This document shows positions 1-8,122 of a stretch of DNA of 37,781 nucleotides, piece by piece. Below the pieces are notes generated by a model that was not told the origin of the DNA, did not search any database, and saw only the letters and a program-made list of their open reading frames with translations. Position 1 is the first letter of the stretch, and each line of letters starts with the position of its first letter. The DNA comes from JAQVEM01 sp964595565 (GTDB taxonomy: Bacteria > Actinomycetota > Humimicrobiia > Humimicrobiales > Humimicrobiaceae). Location of the stretch: contig CAZQQX010000017.1 in assembly GCA_964595565.1 (NCBI GenBank), positions 1 through 37,781 on the forward strand. Direction: 5' to 3'. A program made the position numbers and the translations under genes.

Positions 1-67
1 AGTGGGACTGATTACCCATTCTGCCCCGGCTGTTGATTTCTCAATAGAATTTGAAAAGGATACTTAA
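1..67 (+). CDS. possible 3' end of an upstream gene (partial)
   Basis: The window opens inside what may be the last 21 codons of a plus-strand gene: frame 2 is open from base 2 to a TAA at 65-67 and ends with residues ITHSAPAVDFSIEFEKDT. Frames 1 and 3 carry early stops. The fragment is too short to name. An inverted repeat and a promoter-like sequence follow directly, which fits a gene boundary here. Confidence 0.3.
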   Translation, partial: VGLITHSAPAVDFSIEFEKDT

Positions 68-70
68 GAT

Positions 71-116
71 ATTATGTTAACAATTTTTTAACATAATTAA
101 TCAAGTCTGTTATACT
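71..116 (+). promoter_or_regulatory. promoter of the ATP-grasp gene with an overlapping 10-bp inverted repeat
   Basis: A -35 box TTAACA (88-93), a 17-bp spacer and a -10 box TATACT (111-116) each match the sigma-70 consensus at 5 of 6 positions. The expected transcript start is near 123, leaving a leader of about 87 nt before the ATG at 210. A perfect inverted repeat, ATTATGTTAA (71-80) and TTAACATAAT (88-97), covers the -35 box. This is the geometry of a repressor operator, but in AT-rich DNA it could be chance or a weak terminator of the upstream gene. Confidence 0.5.
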
Positions 117-209
117 ATAAAAGCCAAATATTGACCTTCTGGCTATCGGTGAATGTCAGTTTTAGTAAATATTGGTAAAAATTTTGTAAATAAAAGTAAG
201 GGATAAAAA

Positions 210-1418
210 ATGAATACCAACAATGAAAGCCAGGCTGCCAGATGTATTATGATTCTGGGTGCAGGATTTGACCAGGTGGCTATGATAAAAGCCGCAAAAG
301 CTCTTGGTCTTAAAGTCATTGCAGTTGACAGCGATAAAAATGCACCCGGATTCTTTATAGCTGATGAGAATTATGTTCTGGATGTTCTGGAATCTGAAAA
401 GATACTTGAGATCGCCAGGGAAAAGAAAATAGATGGAATTACAACCATGGTCAGTAACCTCGGGATGAGGACTGTCGCCTATGTAGCAGATAAAATGAAT
501 TTAATATCCATACCGATTAAAGCGGCCATGGTAGCAACAGATAAGAAAGAAATTAAAGAATATTTAAAAAAAGGAGATGTGCCGGTCCCCGATGGATTCA
601 GTGCTTCATCAATTGATTATGCTATGAATAAAATTAGTCAAATAGATTTTCCGGTAATAGTAAAACCTGTTGATGGAACAAAAGGAAGGGGTATATCGGT
701 AGCCTCATCTGAAGAAGATTTTAAAAGTAGTGTCACTCAGGCAATGGATATTTCAATCGAAAAGAGAGTAATTGTTGAAGAATGGGTAGACGGACCTACT
801 ATCGGGGCAGAATGCCTTATAGTAGATGGGGAGTTAGAACCCATTATTTTAACAGATAAATACAATACTCCACCTCCTAAATGTGTAACTGTGGGACTAA
901 CAGCACCATCAAGATTCCCCGAAGAAGTAAAAGACAGAGTAAAAGATAATGCAAAAAAGGTTGCCGATGTTCTCGGATTAAATACAGGAGCAGCCCATAT
1001 TGATATGATAGTCGGGAAAGACGGTATACCAAAAGTTATAGATGTTGGACCAAGGCTTGCCAGCGGACCTGTCATTTTTGATTTTGTACCGAATCTACTG
1101 GGGGTTGATATGATAAAATCAGTAGTTCAGATGGCTATTGGGGAAAAACCTGAATTGGACATAAAATGGAACAGGAGATTTGCAGCAAGCAGGTTCCTAA
1201 CGGCTCCTAAAACAGGCTGTATGTACAGAATTGAAATTCCAAAATGGCACAGAGATTTTACCTTCTATCAGTTTAAAGAACTGGGAGAAATAGTAGGCCC
1301 GCCTGATAGTGATACTGACCGTATAGCATGTATAACGATTAAAGGTAATTCATATGAAAAAACCATGAAAGCTGCTGATGAGCTTCTAAAGAAAATCAGG
1401 GTTAACATTGTTTATTAA
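210..1418 (+). CDS. ATP-grasp carboxylate-amine ligase-like protein
   Basis: A 402-residue ATP-grasp protein of the PurK/CarB/biotin-carboxylase-like type. Such enzymes activate a carboxylate as an acyl phosphate and join it to an amine or thiol; the substrate here cannot be told. Residues 11-40 form a Rossmann-like preATP-grasp strand (MILGAGFDQVAMIKAAKALG). The ATP-binding part starts near 110, with FPVIVKPVDGTKGRGI (147-162) as the glycine-rich loop, VIVEEWVDG (188-195) and AAHIDMIV (261-268). The metal motif usually written EINPR reads DVGPR (278-282), so one usual Mg ligand is changed and one is lost. A C-terminal small domain (about 320-402) follows. The start ATG has a weak Shine-Dalgarno (AAGGGA). 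The gene stands alone, and no pathway partner is visible in the window. Confident in the fold, not in the reaction. Confidence 0.8.
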   Translation: MNTNNESQAARCIMILGAGFDQVAMIKAAKALGLKVIAVDSDKNAPGFFIADENYVLDVLESEKILEIAREKKIDGITTMVSNLGMRTVAYVADKMNLISIPIKAAMVATDKKEIKEYLKKGDVPVPDGFSASSIDYAMNKISQIDFPVIVKPVDGTKGRGISVASSEEDFKSSVTQAMDISIEKRVIVEEWVDGPTIGAECLIVDGELEPIILTDKYNTPPPKCVTVGLTAPSRFPEEVKDRVKDNAKKVADVLGLNTGAAHIDMIVGKDGIPKVIDVGPRLASGPVIFDFVPNLLGVDMIKSVVQMAIGEKPELDIKWNRRFAASRFLTAPKTGCMYRIEIPKWHRDFTFYQFKELGEIVGPPDSDTDRIACITIKGNSYEKTMKAADELLKKIRVNIVY

Positions 1419-1451
1419 CTCTGACATAGACACAGAAGGATTTTAGTAAGT

Positions 1452-2393
1452 TTATCTAATATGCAGTTTTCTTTTAATCTCGGGGATTTTTCCCTGTGCC
1501 GCTTCCACTCCTCTCTGGATTATCTGGGAGCCACGCATCAAATCGAAATACCCGAAGTCCCCTACTTCGGGCCCAATTACAATATCGGCACTTTTAAGAT
1601 GATTTTTTATTAACTCCTGGTGTATTATGCTGAACGTTGTATCAAGGATTTTATTAACCGATAGTTTTTCAGTAATCTCTTTTTCCAGTTTTTCCGATTT
1701 TCTGATATTAAAAAATTTTCCACTACCTTTTTTACTATTATCTTTTTTATTTCGCAACAGGCCCGTCCTTCCGGACCCCGTGTTAGCACTATTTTCACCA
1801 AGAATCCCGGAATATTCCTCCCTGTTCTTCTGAAAATCTGTTGATGATGCTATAACAAAATTTACATCCATTGTTTTTAACGCCTCCACCGGCAGCGGTT
1901 CTATTATTCCCCCATCTACAAGTAATTTATTATTCATATAAACTGCAGAAAAAAAACCGGGGATGGATATTGAAGCTCTCACTGCGTCAACCAGTTTTCC
2001 TTCCGATAAAACCACCTTTTCTCTTTTAATTAAATCCACCGCCACGCAGGAAAAAGGAATCCTGCAATCCTTAAAAGTCTTATCTCCCAGAAACATACGC
2101 AATATATTTTCAATTCTTTTTCCATTTATAATACCGGTTCTGGAGAGTACCAGGTCAGAAAAAAGTAAAAAACTTTTCCAGTTCATCGATTTAATGTACG
2201 ATTTCATTTCTTCAAGGGTTATACCGGCACAGTAAAATGAGCCAATAATGGCCCCCATGCTGGTACCTGCTATTGCCCCCGGCTTTACCCCCAGTCCTTC
2301 AAGAACCTCCAGTACACCAATGTGGCAGAGCGCTCTTGCTGCTCCACCGCTTAAAGCTATGCCCGGTTTTATTCTTCTTCTAAAAAATCTCAC
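1452..2393 (-). CDS. patatin-like phospholipase (RssA/YchK type)
   Basis: Predicted serine lipase/acyl hydrolase with the patatin Ser-Asp dyad. The glycine-rich oxyanion loop is SGGAAR (15-20), the nucleophile elbow is GTSMG (43-47, Ser45) and the catalytic Asp is in DGG (Asp160). There is no signal peptide, so it is probably cytoplasmic or peripheral on the membrane and acts on membrane lipids. At 313 residues it matches the single-domain bacterial family. A hydrophilic, Lys/Ser-rich stretch at about residues 188-240 looks like a lineage-specific insertion after the catalytic Asp. The start is a GTG; the nearest purine-rich sequence (AAGGGG) lies about 15 nt upstream, so the exact start is uncertain. 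It is divergent from the lytic transglycosylase gene and shares an intergenic region of 222 bp with it. Confidence 0.85.
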   Translation of the reverse strand: MRFFRRRIKPGIALSGGAARALCHIGVLEVLEGLGVKPGAIAGTSMGAIIGSFYCAGITLEEMKSYIKSMNWKSFLLFSDLVLSRTGIINGKRIENILRMFLGDKTFKDCRIPFSCVAVDLIKREKVVLSEGKLVDAVRASISIPGFFSAVYMNNKLLVDGGIIEPLPVEALKTMDVNFVIASSTDFQKNREEYSGILGENSANTGSGRTGLLRNKKDNSKKGSGKFFNIRKSEKLEKEITEKLSVNKILDTTFSIIHQELIKNHLKSADIVIGPEVGDFGYFDLMRGSQIIQRGVEAAQGKIPEIKRKLHIR

Positions 2394-2503
2394 TGGATTC
2401 CGCTTTCTTTTTCCCCTTGAAATATAAAAAGACTTTTTATCATTAACACTTCAAGTCTCAAGCAACTCTTTATTTATAACTATTTAAAAAAATTTATGCT
2501 CTA

Positions 2504-2533
2504 ATTATACTACTTATTTTATACCGCTGTTAA
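2504..2533 (-). promoter_or_regulatory. candidate promoter of the patatin-like gene
   Basis: Read on the minus strand, TTAACA (2533-2528), 18 bp and TATAAT (2509-2504) form a good sigma-70-type promoter. The transcript would start near 2497 and carry a leader of about 105 nt. Seen in sequence only; the surrounding DNA is very AT-rich, so the call is moderate. Confidence 0.4.
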
Positions 2534-2550
2534 TTAATATTGTTAATTCA

Positions 2551-2579
2551 TTTACAATAAACAGGATGTAAAGTAAAAT
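2551..2579 (+). promoter_or_regulatory. candidate promoter of the lytic transglycosylase gene
   Basis: TTTACA (2551-2556), 17 bp and TAAAAT (2574-2579), each 5 of 6 to consensus, would start a transcript near 2586, about 30 nt before the ATG. A second -10-like hexamer, TATAAC (2603-2608), lies 7 nt before the ATG and would instead give a leaderless mRNA. Confidence 0.4.
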
Positions 2580-2615
2580 TTTTCTTACCATAAAAAGTTA
2601 ATTATAACTAAGTTA

Positions 2616-4979
2616 ATGAATAACAAAAAAATAAATAGTGTTACTTTTATAATAATAATTATTCTTTTTCTTTCAATCCTTATCAATCAAGCATGCAGCG
2701 GGATAAATTTTGAATTTTTTGGTTCAAAATTCGGCGGGGAAAGCCAGGATGCCTCCACTGAAAGTGAAAGTGAGATAAAAAATGACAATTCATCATCTAT
2801 AATTGAAGACAAAGCCAGTTCAGAAGAAAAACAATCCGAAAAAGATTATACTCCTGAAGAAAAGGAAACTGAAACTCCTATTGATTCCACCGGGGAAACC
2901 GATATTTCAAAATTAAGGTTTTATTTTACCCAGGCAATAAATAATTATAAAGACCAGTCTTACCTTATTGCTGAATATTACCTGAATAAAATAAAGGACG
3001 ATTATATTGTTTTACAGGACCACATTTATTATTATCTGGCAAAAAGTTTGCTCATGCAGGAAAAATATGACCAGGCAGAGGAATACTATCTCAAATTAAT
3101 ACAGAGCTATCCTGATAGTATATGGCTGGAGACAGCAAGCATTGAACATGCAGATACTTTTTATATTAAAGAAAATTATATTACAGCCGAAAATGAATAC
3201 AGTAATTTCATTTCTAATTTTCCCAATTCTTCATATATACCATACTGTTTATTCCAGCTGGGAGTCTGCCAGGAAAAAACCGGCAAAAAAGATGCGGCTT
3301 TTGAAAATTATAAACAAATATGGCTGAACTACCCGCTCAGTGAATACTCCGGGATGGCATGGGAAAATTTAAACCGCCTGGCAGAGGAACTTTCTATTGA
3401 ACCATTCATTCCCACAGCAGACCAGCTCTACAACAGAGGAGAGATTTTCTTTAATGCTTATCATTACCAGAGTGCCCTGGATGAATTCAACCGCATACTA
3501 AAACAGGATTATATAAATAATTTATCACCCGGGCTCCACAGCAAAACTCTTTTTAAAACAGGCATGTGCTATTTCAGGCTCCGCGATTACAGCCAGGCAA
3601 GGTATTATATGGCAACATCATATGAAAAGGACCCCGGGGGTTCCGTAGCAGACGACAGCCTCTATTACACCGGAATGGCCCTTGCCAGCCTGAATAATAA
3701 TGATGAAGCAATCTCATATTACAATAAACTCCTGGAACTATTCCCATCCAGCAATTATAGCGATGATGCACTTTATAGAGCCGGAAGAATATATTCTTTA
3801 AGAAGTGACTTTTCAAATGCCGCCGCCTTCTTTAAAAGAGTGGCCGCAGAATATCTTTCAGGAGATAAGAGGCCCGATGCATTATGGGAACTCGGTCTGA
3901 TACAATACCGGTCAGGTGATTATAGCTCTGCCAAAAGCACATTTTCCAGTTATGCATCTTCATACAGAGGAACTTCGCTGGAGGAAAAAGGCTTATTCTG
4001 GCAGGCAAAATGCTTTCAGAAACTGGGTGATAACACAGCAGCAGCGGGACTGTATAAAAAAATTATTGATTTATGTTCCTACTCCTACTACACTTTTACT
4101 GCCGCTGAAAAACTGGAGCAAATGGGAACATCATACCCGGTTAAAAGAGTGGACAGTAACTTAAATCCCGAAAATCCTGAAATATCAGAGATTATTCCGG
4201 ATATATATTATATTCTGGAAGAAGATTCAAGCACCGGCACCACCGGTAATAGTGTTACCGGTGAGCCCGTCGAAATCAGACACCTAAACAAATCCATTGA
4301 ACTTATCAGGCTTGAATTCTTTAACAGTGCAGCGCTGGAGATAGAAGCGTCAGGCAGCGAAATTGAGGAAAATCCTGTAAGGACACTTGAGATTGCAACT
4401 CTTTATCTAAAATCCAATAGTTATTCAAATTCCATTAATATAATCGGAAAAAATCTTAAAAAATTAAAGTCCGGTCTGGACGAACCTTATACTGATTATA
4501 TCTACTATCTCTGTTACCCCTATGCTTATAAAGAAATTGTCCATGAATACAGCAGCCAGTATAATCTTGACCCTCTTTTTACCCTGGCGGTAATTAGACA
4601 GGAAAGTAATTTTATGACCGATGCAGTCTCCTATGCAGGAGCTCAGGGACTTATGCAGATTATGCCCTCAACAGGAGAAGGTATCGCCGCGCAAACAGGC
4701 ATTTCAGATTTTAGTGTCAATGCTCTGCTTGACCCGGAGATAAATATTAAAATGGGGACTTTTTACCTGAGACAGCAACTGGACAACTTCAACCAGAATA
4801 AGTTCTACTGCCTCGGGGCATATAATGGCGGGCCGGGCAGAATGAGCGGATGGGTTTCAGCCAGGGGGAATATGGATACCGATGAATTTATTGAAAGCAT
4901 TTCATACGAGCAGTCAAGAGAATACATAAAAAAAGTAATGGGCAATTACTACTTTTATCAAATGCTATATCAAAACTAA
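2616..4979 (+). CDS. TPR-repeat lytic murein transglycosylase (Slt70-like)
   Basis: A 787-residue secreted or membrane-tethered enzyme that cleaves peptidoglycan glycan strands to 1,6-anhydro products. The N-terminus has a basic start, a hydrophobic run (about 9-26) and Cys27 in LINQAC, an imperfect lipobox, so it may be a lipoprotein or a signal-anchored protein. An acidic Ser/Glu-rich linker (about 40-95) precedes many TPR-like helical repeats (about 97-500, with repeated A-x-x-x-Y-x-x-x-L patterns). The C-terminal SLT domain carries the catalytic Glu in VIRQESNF (Glu663), then AQGLMQIMPSTG and LGAYNGGPGRM. No Shine-Dalgarno is visible before the ATG. Codons for a Thr/Gly/Ser linker at about 543-552 contain a GC-rich perfect inverted repeat. 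The gene is convergent with cysK. Confidence 0.88.
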   Translation: MNNKKINSVTFIIIIILFLSILINQACSGINFEFFGSKFGGESQDASTESESEIKNDNSSSIIEDKASSEEKQSEKDYTPEEKETETPIDSTGETDISKLRFYFTQAINNYKDQSYLIAEYYLNKIKDDYIVLQDHIYYYLAKSLLMQEKYDQAEEYYLKLIQSYPDSIWLETASIEHADTFYIKENYITAENEYSNFISNFPNSSYIPYCLFQLGVCQEKTGKKDAAFENYKQIWLNYPLSEYSGMAWENLNRLAEELSIEPFIPTADQLYNRGEIFFNAYHYQSALDEFNRILKQDYINNLSPGLHSKTLFKTGMCYFRLRDYSQARYYMATSYEKDPGGSVADDSLYYTGMALASLNNNDEAISYYNKLLELFPSSNYSDDALYRAGRIYSLRSDFSNAAAFFKRVAAEYLSGDKRPDALWELGLIQYRSGDYSSAKSTFSSYASSYRGTSLEEKGLFWQAKCFQKLGDNTAAAGLYKKIIDLCSYSYYTFTAAEKLEQMGTSYPVKRVDSNLNPENPEISEIIPDIYYILEEDSSTGTTGNSVTGEPVEIRHLNKSIELIRLEFFNSAALEIEASGSEIEENPVRTLEIATLYLKSNSYSNSINIIGKNLKKLKSGLDEPYTDYIYYLCYPYAYKEIVHEYSSQYNLDPLFTLAVIRQESNFMTDAVSYAGAQGLMQIMPSTGEGIAAQTGISDFSVNALLDPEINIKMGTFYLRQQLDNFNQNKFYCLGAYNGGPGRMSGWVSARGNMDTDEFIESISYEQSREYIKKVMGNYYFYQMLYQN

Positions 4980-4988
4980 ATACATACG

Positions 4989-5033
4989 CCGGCTCCTGCC
5001 CGTGCTTCAGCTAATAAATCGTAAAAAAGCCGG
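4989..5033. other. short inverted repeat between convergent genes
   Basis: CCGGCT (4989-4994) and AGCCGG (5028-5033) could pair across a 33-nt loop between the ends of the transglycosylase gene and cysK. No U-tract follows on the plus strand, so a terminator role is only a weak suggestion. Confidence 0.2.
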
Positions 5034-5040
5034 GAATTAA

Positions 5041-5967
5041 TCACTCTTCAAATAGCCAGGTTGAAATATACCTTTCGCCCGTATCGGGCAGGATAACCAC
5101 GATATTTTTGTTTTCCGATTCCCGCCGTTCTGCTATTTTCAATGCTGCCCACATTGCGGCACCGCCTGATATACCGGTAAGAATACCTTCTTTTCTTATT
5201 ATCGTCCCGGTCATATCGGCTGCATCTTCATCTGAGACCTGGATAATCTCATCAATTATATCCATGTTTAATATTTCCGGGATAAACCCTGCTCCAATAC
5301 CCTGGATTTTATGGGGTGCCGGCCTGCCTCCTGAAAGAACATGTGATTCAGCAGGTTCAACGGCTGCAACTTTTACCGAAGGCTTTCTTTCCTTCAGCGC
5401 TTCCCCTACACCGGTGATAGTGCCGCCGGTGCCTACCCCCGAGACAAATATATCCACACTGCCGTCAGTATCTGCCCATATTTCTTCAGCTGTTGTCCTG
5501 CGGTGTATCTCAGGATTTGCAGTATTTTTGAACTGCTGGGGCATAAAACTATTTTTAATATTCTTCTGGATCTTTTCCGCCTCCTCTATGGCACCTTTCA
5601 TTCCTTTACAATTCTCTGTCAGGACAAGCTCTGCCCCGAACATTTTAAGAAGCTTCTTTCTCTCCAGGCTCATTGACTCGGGCATGGTGATAATTAATTT
5701 ATATCCCCTGGCGGCGCACACAAAAGCAAGCGCAATACCGGTATTCCCGCTGGTTGGCTCTATTATCACCGTATCTTTATTTATCAAACCCTTTTTTTCA
5801 GCATCTTCAATCATTGAAACACCTATTCTATCTTTCACGCTTGAAAGAGGGTTAAATGACTCTATCTTGGCAAGGATAACGACATTTGTTCTTTTTAAAA
5901 GTTTGTTTATCCTTACCAGGGGTGTTCCACCCACTGTTTCTGTTATATCTTTAAAGATTTTACCCAT
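5041..5967 (-). CDS. cysK: cysteine synthase (O-acetylserine sulfhydrylase)
   Basis: PLP enzyme of the beta-substituting fold-type II family that makes cysteine from O-acetylserine and sulfide in the cytoplasm. Seen: GGTPLVRI (13-20), the PLP lysine in LSSVKDRIG (Lys45), the substrate-binding loop TSGNTGIALA, the phosphate-binding loop GTGGTITG, and a C-terminal SGGAA segment. The 308-residue length is normal for CysK. The ATG is preceded by a strong Shine-Dalgarno (CTGGAGGAT). No cysE or sulfate-reduction gene is adjacent, and no riboswitch-like leader is recognisable in the AT-rich upstream region. A cystathionine beta-synthase-like member cannot be excluded on motifs alone, but the short length without an added domain favours CysK. 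Confidence 0.92.
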   Translation of the reverse strand: MGKIFKDITETVGGTPLVRINKLLKRTNVVILAKIESFNPLSSVKDRIGVSMIEDAEKKGLINKDTVIIEPTSGNTGIALAFVCAARGYKLIITMPESMSLERKKLLKMFGAELVLTENCKGMKGAIEEAEKIQKNIKNSFMPQQFKNTANPEIHRRTTAEEIWADTDGSVDIFVSGVGTGGTITGVGEALKERKPSVKVAAVEPAESHVLSGGRPAPHKIQGIGAGFIPEILNMDIIDEIIQVSDEDAADMTGTIIRKEGILTGISGGAAMWAALKIAERRESENKNIVVILPDTGERYISTWLFEE

Positions 5968-6094
5968 AATTTATCCTCCAGATTTTGCTATTCTTAAAAA
6001 GCCTGAAACTCTCAGTTTTAAATATATTACACTAATTTCTTTACCCTTTCCATTTATCAAAAGATTTATCCTCTTAAATTTATTTGTTTTTTAA

Positions 6095-6100
6095 TATAAT
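6095..6100 (+). promoter_or_regulatory. consensus -10 box close to the next start codon
   Basis: A perfect TATAAT ends 10 nt before the ATG at 6111; an overlapping TATATC (6100-6105) ends 5 nt before it. No Shine-Dalgarno is present and no good -35 box is seen. This fits a leaderless or near-leaderless mRNA. Confidence 0.35.
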
Positions 6101-6110
6101 ATATCTTGAT

Positions 6111-6995
6111 ATGAACCATAAATTAAGAAAAAAACAAATTGGAAGAAACATAAACTATAGGTATTTTATATACATTATTATAATAATAGCTCTCCTGCAG
6201 CTACTGGCATTAAGGGCATTCTATCAGAGCAGGACATCAAAACTTCCGGATAATCTTTTTATTTCCAGCGTGAGCTTTCCTATTTCAGAGCAAACTCTGG
6301 AAACAAATTATGGAGAAGACTACACATTAACCCCGGGCAACAGCGATACCGGGTCAGCCGGCCTAGATTCTGAGATAGAACCCGATGAACCTTTATCCGA
6401 AGGCTCAACCACTGCAACAGAAAACCACGGTTACAGCGATTCACAAAAAGATATTATTCTTGAAACTCTGGAGCTCCTGGATAAAGATATAGAATATGGA
6501 TACGAGCTATTCCCTGATACAGGTTATCCTGCAGGCGATGTATGGATTTCTACTGACCTTATATCTATAACTTTAAATAATTGCGGGTACGACCTCATGG
6601 AACTAATATATGATGATATGATAAACCACAAAGAAGACTACCCGCTGGATGCCAAGGGCAGGCAGACTCCCATAAAGTATATTGACTTCAGGGATGTTAT
6701 TTTTCAGGAAAAATTTTTCAGCCGTAATGCACTGACTACACTTCCCCATGAATACGATTTAAATGATGAAAATCTCGGTTTTTTATGGCAGCCCGGAGAT
6801 ATAGTTTATTTTCGCTTTGATGAAAACAACCATGACAAAGACAGAGGAGGATTTATATCACCCAACTCCAGCAGTGAAGGGGCCCCGCTGGTGATAATGA
6901 TTTCACCTGAAACCAATGAACTTGAAGAAATTAATGTTCTCCAGGAGTATGAAATAGTCGGGCACTACCGCTATCCACCACCGGAAGTTGACTGA
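6111..6995 (+). CDS. membrane-anchored DUF1287-like protein
   Basis: About 294 residues. A basic N-terminus and one transmembrane segment (about residues 18-36, FIYIIIIIALLQLLALRAF) suggest the rest lies outside the cytoplasm. An acidic linker leads to a C-terminal domain resembling DUF1287, a family related to NlpC/P60-type papain-like folds: YPAGDVWISTDLI, then GYDLMELIYDDM, then WQPGDIVYFRF. In the family the STDL position is usually CTDV, with a conserved Cys; here it is Ser. The usual His-containing PHIGIV-like stretch near the end is not obvious either. It may therefore be a non-catalytic homologue. The ATG at 6111 was chosen over an upstream in-frame TTG (6084) because the TTG lies before the -10 box. 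The gene is convergent with the transporter gene, 13 nt apart. Confidence 0.6.
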   Translation: MNHKLRKKQIGRNINYRYFIYIIIIIALLQLLALRAFYQSRTSKLPDNLFISSVSFPISEQTLETNYGEDYTLTPGNSDTGSAGLDSEIEPDEPLSEGSTTATENHGYSDSQKDIILETLELLDKDIEYGYELFPDTGYPAGDVWISTDLISITLNNCGYDLMELIYDDMINHKEDYPLDAKGRQTPIKYIDFRDVIFQEKFFSRNALTTLPHEYDLNDENLGFLWQPGDIVYFRFDENNHDKDRGGFISPNSSSEGAPLVIMISPETNELEEINVLQEYEIVGHYRYPPPEVD

Positions 6996-7008
6996 GTTTG
7001 CTGCGGTG

Positions 7009-7710
7009 TTAAGAAAAAACAAACGGATTAAAATTGGTTCCGTAATCAAAATAATTAACTTTCTCGGCTCTTTTTAAAAATCCAACAATCTTATAGGTAA
7101 CAGGTGTAAAAATAGCCTCCAGAGATACTTTAAAAATATAATTTGAAATGATTATAAGCAGAACCATCCTGTTGCTGTATACCCCGAGAAAGGCAATTAC
7201 TACAAAAATTACCGTATCAATTCCTTCACCAACTATAGTAGAGCCTATCGTTCTGGTAAAAAGCCATCTTCCCTTTGTAATAATTTTCATTTTCGCAAGA
7301 ACATAAGAGTTTGAAAACTCTCCTGCAAAATATGCAATAAGGGAAGCGGTAACAATCCTGGGAGTCTGCCCCAGTATTGCCATATAAGCTTCCTGATATT
7401 CCCAACCGCCTGCCGGTCTAATTAAACCTATTAATCCCAGGGTAAAAGACATCAAAAGCGCGCAAAAAAATCCTATCCATATAACCCGCCTGCCTTTTTT
7501 ATAACCATAAACCTCCGTTAATATGTCCCCAAAAATATAAGAAAGAGGGAAAAGAATCGTTCCTCCATCAAAAGTAAATTTCCATATTTCAACTATCTTT
7601 GAAGATGCTATATTTGAAATAAGTAAAACCGCCACAAAAAGTCCGGTTATCAGGTCAAAATATCTATAGCTCCCGGGTATATAAGATTGTTTATTCTGAT
7701 TGGATTCCAT
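7009..7710 (-). CDS. queuosine precursor transporter (YhhQ/QPTR family, VUT family)
   Basis: A 233-residue integral membrane protein with about six hydrophobic segments. Family-typical pieces are seen: GDILTEVYGYKKGRRVIW, then GEFSNSYVLAKMKI, then GSTIVGEGIDTVIF. Members studied in E. coli (YhhQ) import the queuosine precursors preQ0/preQ1, used to modify tRNA anticodons. This implies salvage of queuosine precursors, or transport of a related deazapurine. No preQ1 riboswitch can be recognised upstream. The ATG has no Shine-Dalgarno; a TATAAT box ends 6 nt before it, which would make the mRNA leaderless. Confidence 0.85.
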   Translation of the reverse strand: MESNQNKQSYIPGSYRYFDLITGLFVAVLLISNIASSKIVEIWKFTFDGGTILFPLSYIFGDILTEVYGYKKGRRVIWIGFFCALLMSFTLGLIGLIRPAGGWEYQEAYMAILGQTPRIVTASLIAYFAGEFSNSYVLAKMKIITKGRWLFTRTIGSTIVGEGIDTVIFVVIAFLGVYSNRMVLLIIISNYIFKVSLEAIFTPVTYKIVGFLKRAEKVNYFDYGTNFNPFVFS

Positions 7711-7716
7711 TACATT

Positions 7717-7722
7717 ATTATA
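7717..7722 (-). promoter_or_regulatory. -10 box giving a probably leaderless transporter mRNA
   Basis: On the minus strand a consensus TATAAT runs from 7722 to 7717 and the ATG starts at 7710, so a normal start site 7 nt downstream would be the A of the ATG. No Shine-Dalgarno is present. No convincing -35 box is seen at 16-19 bp. Confidence 0.4.
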
Positions 7723-7858
7723 ACTATTTTTTAAAATTTTTTTATTTGTTTTTTTATCATTGCTATTTTATTATTATAATTGAAGTAATTTTAAAAACTA
7801 AAACATATTTTCTTTTGAATTACTATAATAAATTTTAATATATGGAGGTTGATATCCG

Positions 7859-8059
7859 ATGAACGCAGAAAAAAAATTTGATAGAACTGTTACATATTTT
7901 GTACTGGGCGGTGCCGCTATTGGAGCAGTTGCCGGTTACATTATAAAAAAAATAGGACCGAAAAACATAATGGGTATTTTAAAACAAAAAGAAATCATTC
8001 CTCCATCGGTATCAAACCTGATAAATGAATTTACCTCCAGGAAGGACTCCCGGATATAG
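7859..8059 (+). CDS. small single-pass membrane protein, unknown function
   Basis: A 66-residue protein not recognised as a named family. Residues about 12-32 form one transmembrane helix with a glycine-zipper look (VLGGAAIGAVAGYII), flanked by Lys residues; the rest is short and basic. The start is well supported: a GGAGG about 10 nt before the ATG and a clear stop. It stands alone, divergent from the transporter gene and convergent with the next lipoprotein gene. Glycine-zipper helices often pack into oligomers, but no function follows from that here. Confidence 0.65.
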   Translation: MNAEKKFDRTVTYFVLGGAAIGAVAGYIIKKIGPKNIMGILKQKEIIPPSVSNLINEFTSRKDSRI

Positions 8060-8122
8060 CGACGCCAGACACTGAAAACTATGCTGCCGGCTTTTATAGA
8101 TGCGTGAGCTTATATAACACAG

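Noticed and set aside
5108..6094. Long plus-strand open frame (328 codons) opposite cysK
   Set aside because: It is the exact antisense shadow of a clear cysteine synthase and has no recognisable protein features; AT-rich genes with favourable codon use often leave such frames open.
7711..7858. preQ1 riboswitch before the queuosine-precursor transporter
   Set aside because: No preQ1 aptamer-like hairpin plus A-rich tail is visible, and the start seems leaderless.
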